Shown: piece by piece, positions 48,201 through 61,250 of the stretch
Layout of the letters: each line of letters starts with the position of its first letter
How positions within the stretch are numbered: position 1 is the stretch's first letter
Assembly (NCBI GenBank): GCA_035582835.1
Contig: JAYKAV010002650.1
Span: 297,675-361,674 of the forward strand
Direction: 5' to 3'
Source of the DNA: Phoebastria nigripes
Taxonomy: Eukaryota; Chordata; Aves; Procellariiformes; Diomedeidae
DNA length: 64,000 bases
The notes under the pieces: generated by a model
Databases searched by the model: none
What the model saw: the letters and a program-made list of their open reading frames with translations, nothing else
What the model was told of the DNA's origin: nothing
Made by a program: the position numbers and the translations under genes

Positions 48201-51092
48201 TCTCCCTTCCTTCTGGCATTTGAAAAGCTGGCAATACAAAGATGGAAAATGCAAATGCAGAGAGGATGTCTCATTCCCAGTGGCAGTGATGCTGGTTCTG
48301 CCACTCTGGTGCAGACTCCTGGCCTGACTTCTATTCCCAGGATGCTGCCTTGGCAAATTCAAAGTGGTCCAAAGATGGATAGCAGAGAAATGTTCCAGCT
48401 AGAAGAAAATTTTCATTGGGGCGTAAAATTCTCTTGTTGAATGCGCAAGTACTGCCTGATCCCACTGGCACCCTGATTCTGAGAGGAGTGCTGCCACAAT
48501 ACAAAAAAAATACTCAGGCTGCTATGAAATTCCTATGCTAACCATCCATACTGGGCATTAGTGACTGTGTTGAAAGAGGGATGGGGAAGGGTCAGAAAGA
48601 TGCAAAACGGCTGTATGACACTTCTTGTATTTTAGGGCCCAGTCAGCAATAAATGTAACGATTCTCGACAGAGTCCACACTCTCCTCTCTGCTCAGTGGG
48701 CTATAGTGAAAAGCTGATAATTTTTCTTGGTTTTATTTTGGTGAGTGTTTGTTGGATCACAAAAAAAAAAAAAGCAGCTCTAAGGTCTGTTGCCACTCCA
48801 GATTTCCTTTCACACGTACTATCCCAGTCCTGTGAATCCCCAGGTCCCAACTTAAGGGCTTTCAAAATGCTCTCTGGGAGGTGGGTCAGGACCTCTGCCT
48901 AAAGACCGCCATCAGCCCATGTAGGCTGATCATTTGTAGAAAAGCATTGCACAGCACAGTGAGGTGAAGCTTACTCCACATTTAGAATGTGGATGGCGGC
49001 ACCCCCTTTTTCCTCTCTCTCTGGCAGTGGCTTTCCAAAAAATTCCTGAATATATTTGCCACTTTATAGGAACCTCATTTTCCCACTTGATCCTCCCTAA
49101 AAATCCAGGCCTAAAACTGTCTTTGTTGTGGATCCCAGCTGATGGGAAGACAGGATGAAATGGGGAGAAGGAGACTCCTTTCCACCAGTGAATACTGTAC
49201 TCATTTTCAAAGGTGTTGTCCCTTCCCTTTCACCGCCTCTCAGAGGTCTGGGAGCGGGGCTGGTTCAAGGTTCACATATGTTCTGCTCCAGCCAGGGCCT
49301 GTGGCAGGTCTGCTAAGGCTGGTAGCTTTGAGGCATGGAAGGGGAGCATTTTTACATTTCCTTTAGCTGCACCGTTTTCCTGAAATAACATGAGATGTTT
49401 TGTAGTGAGCATGCATCCAGGCTGGAGAAACGCTTGTGGACGTCTTGTGCTTAGGTCATGCTGTGCCTTGATCATTCCCAAGTTCTCTTGTCTCTAAAAA
49501 AACGACACAATTTTAGGGTAAGCAAAGAATTTCAATTTTCAGGTACAAAAGGCACATGTCAGCAGTATGCCTGCTATAGACTGCACATGTATGAATGATA
49601 TCAGCCAGTGCATAGACAGTGGAACAGGCATGGGCAGCAGCACCCTCAGCTTCTACACCATGTATCTATTCAGCAGTCAGCCAGGAGCAGTCACCAAGAC
49701 TGAAAAACAACCATAGCCACTGAAAAACCACGCACAGTAGAAGGACATGCACTCAACTTGGGCTGTGGGGAGGTTTCTTGTTTCACAGCATCAAACAAGC
49801 ACTGCTTGCTTTACAGGGAGCTGTTACTTGCCACTGAGCCCTGGTCCTCAGACAGGAAAACTTCAGTGCATCTCCCCAGTCGGATGAGGTGTTCCCAGCA
49901 CCCTGTTAATGAAACCAGTTGTAAGATGAGAACTGTCCAGGTTGTCTGCTGGAGGAAAGATTAAATCACACACTACTGTCTCATTAGTGTCCAGTTTTCC
50001 TAGCTTGCCTTAGGACTGTGGGCTCTTCACTCCATTTCACTGCTGGGGCTGGAGCATGTTCATATTTGGCAGATGTTGACGATCTTGCCTTTGTCCAGGA
50101 CTGATGATGGCATTCAGGGGTTCTTTATGTGGCCATTAACTGGTCATTCACTGCCTCTGGAACATTTCCTTGTCACTATCTACTGCTTTTTTGTCAAGTA
50201 GGTATGACTATCTTGATAGTTATTATATGGCTAATAAGTCTTCTGTCTCCAGTTATGTCGAAACTTTGATTTCTATGAGAAAGATTTGATAAAACACCTT
50301 TTGCTTTGTCAGATGAAAATATGCACAAATCTGAATCATGCTGCTCCATTACCTACCGGATTGTTTACCCATGGTTAACAAGGCCACTTTAACACGCAGG
50401 GTTCATCATGTTTATACAAGATTGGAGACCAAATTTTATGCTCTTTAAAAAGTGAGGAGGAAGGAATCATAGGACTCAGTGATAAGGTAAATGACCAGTA
50501 CCTGCTTTGAATGTGCACTATTTTGCAGGAAGTCTGCTTTGGAAATATCTGTTACACTCCCCAGGTGTTCTATTACAGTGTGCTCTGGTTTTGCATAGAA
50601 TTGATCTGCATTATTTACAAGTTGTCTCTAACTGATCATTCCAGACTTCTCTTCAGATCAGAGGAGATAATTTCCAAGACATTGTCATGCCTCTCATGTT
50701 TCTCTGAGAGGGTAGAGACTGTCCTTCTTTACAGTGGTAGAGAGGTAGAATTATACTTGTGTGCATGACGAGTGCTAGAGGAATTTCTTGAAAAGTAAAG
50801 AGGAAATGGCATGAAGATAAGGCTGCCTTCCATTATGGATGTCACTGGACTAGACTATCCTAACGCTGGTTCTTTTGCCGAGTTCAGTTTCTGGTCAGGG
50901 TAACTGGTTTTAGTGAACCATTGTTGCAAATGACTGTTGTTTGCCTGACACTTGCACGTATTGTCGGCTGGCTGTTTCCCACAGGTTTGTGTTCTGACTG
51001 GGCACTGAAGTTGGCCATTTTGCCTGCAAGGTTTGAGTGCTCATATTTGGACCTTTTATTAGCAAGACATCAAAGACTCATTTTGCCTACTC

Positions 51093-51693
51093 ATAAGTGT
51101 CGTGGTTTAACCCCAGCCAGCAACTAAGCACCACACAGCCACTCGCTCACTCCCACCGGGTGGGATGGGGGAGAGAATCAGAAGGGTAAAAGTGAGAAAA
51201 CTCGTGGGTTGAGATAAAGGCAGCTTAATAGGTAAAGCCGCACATGCAACCAAAGCAAAACAAGGAATTCATTCACTACTTCCCATCAGCAGGCAGGTGT
51301 TCAGCCATCTCCAGGAAAGCAGGGCTCCATCATGCGTAATGGTTACTTGGGAAGACAAAACGCCATCACCCCGAACGTCCCCCCGCTTCCTTCTTCTTCC
51401 TCCAGCTTTATATGCTGAGCATGACATCATATGGTGTGGAATACCCCTTTGGTCAGTTGGGGTCAGCTGTCCCAGCTGTGTCCCCTCCCAGCTTCTTGTG
51501 CACCCCCAGCCTGCTCGCTGGTGGGGTGGTGTGAGAAGCAGAAAAGGCCTTGACTCTGTGTAAGCACTGCTCAGCAGTAATGAATACATCCCTGTATTAT
51601 CAACACTGTTTTCAGCACAAATCCAAAACATAGCTTCATACAAGCTTCTATGAAGAAAATTAACTCTATCCCAGCCAAAACCAGCACAATAAG
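51093..51693. repeat. 5-bp target-site duplication (ATAAG) bracketing the solo LTR
   Basis: ATAAG at 51093-51097 precedes the TG of the LTR and ATAAG at 51689-51693 follows its CA. This fixes the LTR boundaries exactly and shows that this LTR type makes 5-bp duplications. Confidence 0.9.
51098..51688 (-). mobile_element. Solo LTR of an endogenous retrovirus (antisense), related to the palindrome LTRs
   Basis: This 591-bp LTR reads on the plus strand TGTCGTGGTTTAACCCC ... CCAGCCAAAACCAGCACA. It shares both ends, the 'gagcatgacatcatatgg' region and the U5 region with the LTRs at 29438-30657. It is more diverged: the CRE is TGACATCA and the trinucleotide array is replaced by about 150 bp of different sequence. 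No internal sequence is present, so it is a recombination-derived solo LTR, and the ATAAG duplication confirms a simple insertion. Confidence 0.92.
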
Positions 51694-52640
51694 CAAAAAC
51701 AAGAAAAGAGCTGCTTCTTTAGTCTGCTTGAAGTGCTTCTCTTATCCCTGTGACTCTTCAAGAATTGCAAATAAAAAGAAAAAAAAGCAAAGTCATCACA
51801 AATTTTGTGCAAGATTTTTGTCTTTGGATATAAAATCAAGTAAATGTAATAGTTGTACAAAAGCACTTGAGTACTAAGAAGCAGACATGGGTGCACAGTG
51901 GTGTTGGCTGTCGGTAATGGAGATTAATAAATTAGTCAATATATGATACCTTTGATTTAAAGCAGAACTTGCCATCCATGAAGATCATGGCTGCCTGGCT
52001 TTTCCCATGGTGCCAAATAATAAGAGAATCAAGCTTTGATGGAAAGGAGGGAATCCTCTCTCTTCCTTCCCACTGCTGGCACCCTCAGTTATAAGCAGTG
52101 CTGGGTTGAAGGGATTTCTCCATCAGAGCTAATTACCCAAAATTATTTCAAAGCCATATGCCTATGTAAAAAACTCCTAATAGGGGCTTTTTGCAGTAGC
52201 ATTTACACCAAGGATGTTTTTTTCTCTAGATACCACTCATTTTGTTTCCTGTTTTTGACAGAATATATTGATGGTGTTGCCTCCTACCTTAAGGAGCTGG
52301 CATATGATGGAGTATATGAAGCCCTAAATCCAAGCTGAAATTCTCCTCCTACCTATTTCCCTCAAGTCTCTCCCTCAGGTTGTGTTGGTATCACTGGAAG
52401 GTTGAACATGTTCATTTCCTGTCAGGGCACTGCAGGCTCAAACCTTGCATTCATCAGGAGTGGGCATTTGGGATATGGTCTAGAGCGTTGCAAAGACTGG
52501 ATCTTGGATATGTGTGTTCTCCTGCCTGGAACAGGAAAAAAAAGAAATCAATTAAAATATAATAGGTTGGATGCTATGCTGGATAAAGAACAAGTTTTGG
52601 AGTGGGAAAGCTATCATGGATAATTTAACTCACATTTTGA

Positions 52641-52772
<132 letters not shown>

Positions 52773-55700
52773 TGAGTGTCTCAGAACATACTGCAAAAAT
52801 CAGTGATAGATTCCAAGCGTAAAAGTTGTCTATAGTAAGGGTTTCAATAAAGACCTGCAGACTTACACCGTGCATTGTTATTTCCCAGCAAGATAATAAA
52901 TTGATATGATGCACATAGTGTATAAGATAGCTAAAAGAAGTTTTTTTCAAGTGCTTTACAGTGAAAAGCAGGTCTCACATATGGATATAAAAATCAAGGC
53001 TTTCAGGTTTGGATTCATCTGCATACGCTGGTGTGTGTTTGCTTTCACTGGCCGTATAATTTTTGGGAACTGAAAGCAGTAGTGTTGGCTGTTTTAGGAA
53101 GAGGCTTTAAAAATATTAGGGGTTGAAAAAAGATAAACCTAGGGGTTCTGAAATGGAATTTGCATGTCCTGATCAGGCTGCCTGCTTGCAGCTCTTCCTG
53201 TTCATGCTCCACACTGCTTTCGTTTCGGCTCACACGCAGGATTGGCAGGGAGGCGGCAGGGTCCTCTGCAATTACAAGCAGGGCATGAATGCAGGTACAA
53301 AGGAGACTGCTTGGAGGAATATTGCAGGGGCAACCTGAAAACATTTCCATGGCAATTCAGTTGACAGCAAGAGCTTTCTAGGAATTTCCAAGGGAGCCAG
53401 CAGTAAGCCCAACAGCTGAGCAAAGCCCAGGTGCCTGGCTGGGGACAGGACGTGCTCTCCAGGCCAATGCCCTCTCATCACCATCGCCTCTAGCGGCACC
53501 ACTGGACCATCCCCCCGCAACCCCCACCCCCCCATAGCTATGGCTTGGTGCCGTGTTGACTGTGCAGGGGGCTGCCGCAGTGAGCTGTGGCAAGGGCAGC
53601 AGCTGCATTGAGCTGCTGCAGCCTGGCACCACTACGCCAGCTTTTAGCTGTGTCTGAATTTGTTATAACAGCGAGCTCAGCAACTGGAGTTGCAGACAGT
53701 ACCAGCAGATTTCCACCTCCTCCTGTACAGACCTTCCGGGCCCTTGGTAGTGTGAAGCTGATGACTCCAACCCAGCCCCATCCTCAGCTGGTTACAGTCC
53801 ATGTTTTTTCAGTCTGTGCTCTGACCCAAGGCAGTTCAGGATAGACTTGGGGCCATTGGGGTTCCCTGTACAGCCCAACCAGTGCCTCTCAGTCCTGAGC
53901 TGTATGGCTCTGCTTTCCAAGTCATGAATAATGGATAGCAAAATTATTTGAGGTTCATGATGTGATCAAATGCTGGCTGATGAGTACAGAGAACCATCCG
54001 CTCCTTCCTGTCCATGTCAAGTCAAGATTTGACCTCTTAACAGCACAGATGAAAAGCAAGGAGCTATGAGTCTGCACATCTGTTGCTTGCAGGTGCTTTC
54101 AAACCTCCCCTCTAGATTAGGAAATGAAGTCCTCCCTGCAGTTACCACAAAGCCTCTATACTCTTTAGATAAAATTTTCCTCCTTCCTTCCATGAAAAAA
54201 ACAAGAGGAAGTATAAAAACCAACCCAGTCTCACATTGCCCTGTAGGATTTTTTCAAACTCCTTGGGAGCCTCTCAGTAGGGTTCCTGTTCTTGTTAGCA
54301 CCAGGCTCTGTCATCCAGGTCTGGAGTCTCAAAGGGAGACTTCCTTTCCATAAGCTGTGCTGGAATTCAAACCTCCATGCTTCAAGCAGAGCCAGCCCCC
54401 ACATTGCGGCCTTAAAACGCGCTAATAAAGAAATCAATGGAACGGAAGAGACGTGCCTGTAATAAACAGAACACAGCAGCAACGCTATGATATCCTGCCT
54501 TGCAGATGCATTTTAAGTGTGGTGCCAATCACTAGGCCTCTGTGTAAGCTATTACACCACTTCATTAATTCTCCTGGCATGGAGCCCAGCATGGCTGATA
54601 CTGGTGTCTTGTGATCTGTCTGGTTTGTGGGGTGAAGGGAGGAAGGAAGGAAAGAATATATAGCAATATGCCACACTATTCACAAAGAAAGGCAATCCAG
54701 TTATGACTCCCTTTCCCTTGGAGCACACACAGTAACCAACCTCAGAGCTTTTCAAGGCAACAGTTTTACCTGCGCTTGTAGTTGGTACTTTCAGCCAGCA
54801 TGCAAAGGAACAAAACAGAGTGAATCATGGCTGAGATACTGAGCTTTAATGAGATGCTCCTCTGTGCACCCAGAAGTTAATTTCCAGAATGGTTTTATCT
54901 GTGCTGTGAACACTGATAATGAGATGAAACTGTAATGTTTCCATTGACAGTCATGCAAGGAGTCTCCAGGTATTTCTGTCAGTTAGAGTGGGAGGATCAG
55001 ATGGGGTTGAGCCGTGTGATGCAGCTAACTTTGTCAGTACAGCAGAGTGGTTAGAGGGCAGTCAAAAATTCTTTGCTGTCACAAGTGAACTGCTAAGTTT
55101 AGTCCAAAGTTTGGGTAAGCTTTAGGTCACTACAGAGCCTTGACTGGCCTCATGAAGATAATCACATAGCCTGAAGTATGCTGTATTGCATACCTCAGAG
55201 TCAGTGTTTTCTGGGAGCTACTCCTTAGATCTGCACGGTTTTCTGTAGCACGGATGCCTACCTGGAGAAAACAATGAAAGTTCAATCCAGTTGTGTTTGT
55301 GTAGGAGAGGGAGGTAAGGATGGACTTGCTGTTTCATTGACATAATTTGTCACTGACAGACTGCACATTGGGCCTTGACTGTAATGTATCCCCATTACCA
55401 GAAATGTATATTGCACAAATCCTGCATATACACAGCACAGAGGAATAAGCCATAGTTTTAAACATGTGTCTTTAGACCCTTGAGGGGAAGAGGAGCTGTG
55501 TGTAGGGTCTGCAGGGATAATTCTGCTTACTGCAGAAACACAGCAAGGCAGTCTCATGGAGAGATGGTCCCTGAAATGCCAAAGTAACACAGTGAGTCTC
55601 TGCATTTCTCCAGGAGCAGGGTAGGCCTGTGAGCAAACAGCAGACAAGGAAGGAAGCAGAAGATGAGGTAGGGTGCTGCTTCTGTTGTTTTAGATCTCGT

Positions 55701-55854
55701 CAGCTCTTCCTCCTCTTTACCCATCCAGGCAATGGCATGCAGAGACACTCCCCTGTCTCTTTTCACAGCAATTCTTCCCAGCATGCTTCCTCACAGTGTT
55801 TCAGAATGGTAGATATTGTCCAATCCATCCTGAATTGTCACTAGGCAAGAAGAG

Positions 55855-55990
55855 TCTCACTGCCTTATGGTTAAACCTCAGGACTGAGACGCAGGTGATC
55901 TGAGCTTGATTTCTGTCTCTGCTGAAGGCATTCAGGGTGGTCTTGGACAAGATACATTACCTTTCTCTGCTTCAGTTCTCCATCTTAGGA
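55855..55990 (+). repeat. MIR-type SINE fossil (sense)
   Basis: Blocks in MIR order are 'ttatggttaaacctcaggac' (head), 'gatctgagcttgatttctgt', 'ggtcttggacaagatacatt' (the CTTGGGCAAGTCACTT core) and 'tctgcttcagttctccatct'. Divergence is high but the order is complete. Confidence 0.6.
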
Positions 55991-58900
55991 AGTCATTGCA
56001 GTGCCCAAGGTCCTCTGAACATAAATTGCAGTCATTTCTATAGGAGTCTTGGAAAACTAGGAAGGGTTGGGGCATTCCCTGGACCTTGTTCCCTTTTCTT
56101 GACCTAAGAGGGCTTATGGCTAAAATGAAGGATTGAAAGAGGATACTATTGAGACACAGGTTTTGNGAGCTTGTAAAGATCCTTCCTAATTCCCCATTGC
56201 CCTTACAGAAACCTGGCAAAGTAAATTTTTGCCATCTCTTCACTTCTCTGTGTTTCACTCATCACAGCTTTGAAACACTGAGTCCTACTGGATGGAGATT
56301 GCTGCAAGCTGCCAGGTGACCAAGAACCCACAGCAGTGCTAGTCTCTGTGCTGCCTGCCTCCAAATCTCTCTATCCCAACCAAGAGCTAGGACAGAGCTG
56401 ACATGTAAATGTAGCTCGCTCCAGCGCCAGACCCGATCTCTGCAGAGGCAGTCGGTATGGAGACTGACACCACTGCTGACAGCCCCGCAATTAACTGACT
56501 ATATGCAACAGTTCCCCCATATTGGTGTCTCCATAGGGAATCCCTGGCCTGATCCAGAAAGCTGTGTGCATGTGGGAAGAGCGACGCTGATTATGATTTT
56601 ATTGAGAGGGAGAAGAAAGCCTTGCACCTGTCGGTGGCATAATGGAGGAAAACAGCAACTTCCAACCCCAGCACAGTCAATTCCTCTGCTCTCGGCCCTC
56701 CCTAGCAATTCCTAGCAACATTTCGCAGACCCATAGATTGCCTGGATCTATCAAAAAAAAAAAAGCACACATTCTCATTAGGACTGATTACTGGCTCTTT
56801 TTGAGCTCAGGGTATTTATAACAACCAATGCACTGTGTGTTTGTTAGAAATGCTAGCGGAGATCATCTAGCTCCTGATTCCTTACATCTGTATTTGGTGT
56901 ATCAGCACACCTGTGATGAGCAGATGTTTCAGAAGAGCGAAATTCAGTTGCCACACACCTCAATGTCCAAGCACCATTTCTGATTTTAATGACAAGACGT
57001 GATGCTGCACACATTCTTTCCCCTTTATAATAAATGAGTGCATGTTGTCTAAAACATATGGAAGTGTCCTACATCCAGTTATTGTTAGGGTTGCAAATTT
57101 AGGCTTTTAAAATTGGAAATGCCAGAATTAGTACTTTTTACCCCATCTCATCAAGAGATTCCATTCCCAGCACTCCATTCCCATCTCCTTCCCTGATTTG
57201 CACACTATTCTTGTCGACTTCTCCCACTCATTTCTGCTCCGTATTTGGCCCCAAATCCCAGATCCTTTTCTCTTTTCCACTAGGTTCCAGCTCTAGTTTC
57301 CCCTGCCTGGTTGTCCCAGTCAGTTGCTGTCTGTCCTAGATCTATTTCCCATTGGTTTTGCTCTCACTTTGTTTTAAAGTTTGGTACCTTGTGATAACCC
57401 CAGCCACAGCAGCTCATAGTATCAGTTTCAGGTAGAAAAATTGTTCTGTGAAGTGTTACCAGTGCAGGTAGAATTTTGATCCTGATGCTCTAGAGAGTTT
57501 CTGCTAGTAAATGCAAACTGCAGTTTTCTAGTGGCAGTTTGAGTAAATTTTTCTAGAGAATGCAAATAAATATTCAGGTTTGCCCTTTGCAGTTGAGGAT
57601 ACTAGAAATTTTCCTTTTATATGGGAAAAAACATTTAATTTAGATTAGACTTAGATAGTGGAAATGTTTCGGCCCATACACAACATGCGTGCATACACAA
57701 ACATGAAACCAGTGTCTGGCAGACGAAAAGCAAGGAAAATGGTTGTTAAGTTGTTAAATTGATGGTAAGTCATAAGCAACTTAAAATGAGGATTATAAAG
57801 GGAAATACCAGGCAACCTTATTAATAACCATTAATACCAGCCTCGCCTATAATACATCCCAAGGTATGTTAAAAGGGCTTTAAGTCTGCAAGATGAAGCA
57901 CTGAGAATTTAAGATGTGCTATTCTTCGTATTGCCAGTATAACGTTAACTTAGCCCATGCACATTAGGATATGGCCATTAATTACAAGCTTGTACAGGCT
58001 TTTTCAACAACAAATCTTTGCCTCATTTGGTGTTTGGATGGTGTGGTTTTTTGAATAAACAGCTATTTAATGTTTGATTTTTCCTCATCATTCATTTTAT
58101 GGATGCATTCATAATTTCTGCTNACGGCATTCAAGCCTTGCTATGTATGCTAGGTAGGATTTTCATCATAGTATCTTAGGTTTACAAATATTAATTATAC
58201 TGTTTTCATATTATATGTTTGCCACATTGATCTGGTTATCTCCATTTATATGAGGGCACGTGATTCTGCAAAATGAAACTCAAAATTATCAACCAGTTTT
58301 GAGTGTGCAGTTGGATACTCTGGGGCCTAATATCTCAGAATACTCAGTGCTTGATAACAGTCCTTTGCTTGGAGAGCAGAGTGCCTACCGACTGCAGCTG
58401 CTGCTCCACGTGCTTATAAATACTGTAAATCAAACTTTGGATGTGTCGCACTGTGATTTTGAAAACTGGGGAACCTGCAACTCATAATTACCTGTGAACA
58501 TCTCAGTTTAAGGCACCTGTTCATTTTCTTTCACAGAAGGATTCTGTGGCAGGGGCAGAGAGAGAGTTTGATTCTCCAGTATGTCAATCAGTTGCCTCTA
58601 TCACAAGCTTGTCCTTCATGACACTAAACTTCCCTCACATTGCTACTGACTTTCCAGCTTCGGCCACAAGTAAAACAGAGGTGTTGGGGACAGCAACACA
58701 TCCACCGCCCCACCCTGACTTACCNGCGGAGTACAGTAGTATAACTTCTTCAAGCTTTATTTTAGCAATTCTTAACTTTTGAGTACTCAACTTTGCAACC
58801 TTTATGCCCTTTTAATACAGGGTTCTGTTTAATTTTTTAAATTAAGATCTCTTGACAGTTCCAAGTCTTAATAATTTGAACTGATACATTAATTAATGAA

Positions 58901-59035
58901 CTGATTTGCAGATTCCCCAAAAATGTAATTGCACTCAAGGAGTAAACAGCTGTAAGATGGCTGAGGGCTAGATGCTGAGTTTTCTCATGTAAAGCTAAAT
59001 GACTGAGTTGAAGCTTTAATGGCAAAATAGCACTC

Positions 59036-59120
59036 AGCCTTAACTACAGCTACTACCTTAATTACAGCCTTACCTGCAGCTACTGACTCCACTGCAGCCT
59101 TAACTACCCACTGCTACTGG
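59036..59120 (+). repeat. Degenerate tandem repeat of CCTTAACTACAGCTACT-type units
   Basis: Units such as 'ccttaactacagctactac', 'cttaattacagc', 'cttacctgcagctactgac' and 'ccttaactacccactgct' follow one another with variable length. It is a short, irregular minisatellite-like tract. Confidence 0.65.
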
Positions 59121-61114
59121 AACCATTTCTTCAGTCTCTCCCTGTCTTACTTTTCTGTGTGACCTGTGGCTGTCGCTTTCTCCACTCAGGATGCTCTAAC
59201 GTATGTCCTTCTCCTGAAGAATTCCCTTTATCTCTTTTGCTACTCCTCTGGTGTTCCCTCAGCCCTTTGCTACCCAGCATGGGGGGAAAGCACAGGCAGC
59301 CTTTTGCACTAGTGGGTATCTTCTTGTCTCTGAAAGCCAGCTTGGAGACGGTGATTAACGGGGGGAAGAAGGGACTCTAGCATCCGAGCAACAGTAAAAA
59401 CAGCTAGATGTGGGAGGACTTCAGTGCACCTGTACAGCCTCCTGTATCAAGGTAACTTCATGCATAAGAAAAACAGAGGGAAGGAGAGTTCTTGTTCCTC
59501 GCTCTCTGCAGAAACTCTGCCTCCAGCTGTGAGGCCTAAAGAATGGCACTCAAAGAAGCTTTTCTTCTTCCCCAAATACCGTCTTAAGGCATGGCACTGA
59601 AGGACCCAGGAAGGGACACTCATCTTTGATGGGACCTGGGAACCCATCCGGCAGTGTAACACAAGATTTGTCACACTGTGAGTAGGAGTAGGATCATACA
59701 GCTTTCCCTGTGCTTCTTGATCAACCAACTGCTTCTCTGGAAAAGCAGTTACTGTATATTCCCAGATAAACCATACATGGGCAGCCGATTTGTGTGTGCA
59801 CAGTGCAGGTCTCTCTTACCCAAATGATGAGACCTGTAGGTCACAGGCACATCACATCTGCACCGAAGATATGGCCCTGGTTGTCTCTGGTCTACTGTAG
59901 CTGCGCTGTATCTTGGTGTGCACAGATCAAGAACTACTCTTCTAGTTTCTCAGATGAAATTCAGGATAGATACATCAAGGATATATACATTTCTTTCTGA
60001 ATGCCTGACTTAACTGTCCAGGGCTGTCCTGGGTTTCACCATTGCACTCTGGCTTATTTCCTCTGGTTGAAATCCCACGTAAATGCTTTGCTAAGGTCCC
60101 CCAAGATCCTTAAGATTACTGTGTCCTAGAGTCATAGCTGTGAATGACCATTCAGAGAGCCCTTCCTGCCCCAGGCAGACTAGCCTGGGAAAATCCACAT
60201 CACCGTTGAAATAAACACTGCCAACATCGGTGCTTTTTTTGCAGCAGTACCCGCAGGCAGCAACTGCTTCTTGATCTTGCTGAGTGATACACTTATTTGT
60301 TATCAAGGGCAGATTGTGGCTTTTGCTGCACAGAGATGTAGCTGAACGATGAGGAGATGGCCTAGGGGAAGAGGCAGGGAATGTTGCTCTTGACACACGT
60401 ATATTGAATAATTAGTGATAAGAGCCAAAGAAATATTCATGACTCTGTAGAAAGATAAATAGGTTTTTGATTAAATTTGAGTTTTCTCTCTTTAAAGCAG
60501 TTGAAGTTGCTCTGTGATTGGCAGCATGGAAATGAGTTTTCTATGGATTCTGGCTGGCTGGAGGATCCCTTTTAGAGCTGTTAGTCAAGATAATGCTGCA
60601 GATATCTAGCTAGTGTGTGCTGGCAAGAATTCAGAATGGCTATGCCAGAAGCCTGTGCTCCCTGGGCAGTTGCAGTGTAGCTGTTGAATGATCGAATCAA
60701 TCCAACTTGTTCAAAGGATTTATTATAGCATTTTCTCCACCCATTCTCCTAGATTTTAGCAGAATTTCAGTGGTGCCTTGTAAGACACCCAGCAGATTCC
60801 ACTGCACTCCAGCTGACCTCAAGAAGGTAAATGCTTTAAGTGCATTTGCTAGTGGGACACATAAAGAGATACATACCTATCTTGGGTTCTTCACAACACT
60901 TACAATTCTTCTTTTCAAGGATGTTAGCACAGGAAGCTGTCAAGGTGGTTGCATTGCTCAGCATCCACAATTAAGAGTTCTGAAATCTTTGTTGGAGTCA
61001 TCATATACAAATAAAAACTCAGGAGCACTCTGCAAATTGAGATACTGACTCTTCCAGTGCACCCCAGATGGCATGGTCACCCAAAAAGTATTGTGCTGAA
61101 GGATGATGCTGAAC

Positions 61115-61250
61115 TGTACTGGATAACATGCAGGATTTGAGAGGTCTGGCTTAAGTTTCTAGCTCAGCCACAGGCACCACCTGTAGTAGCCATTTAATGT
61201 ACTGTGTGTCTTTGTGACTCACCTTCTGTAGGAAAGGCAATGGTAGCATC
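61115..61250 (+). repeat. Possible MIR-type SINE fossil (weak)
   Basis: 'ggatttgagaggtctggctt' and 'aagtttctagctcagccaca' resemble the MIR head and its CCTGGCTCTGCCAC part. The core is only loosely preserved ('tgtgtgtctttgtgactcac'). Confidence 0.4.
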
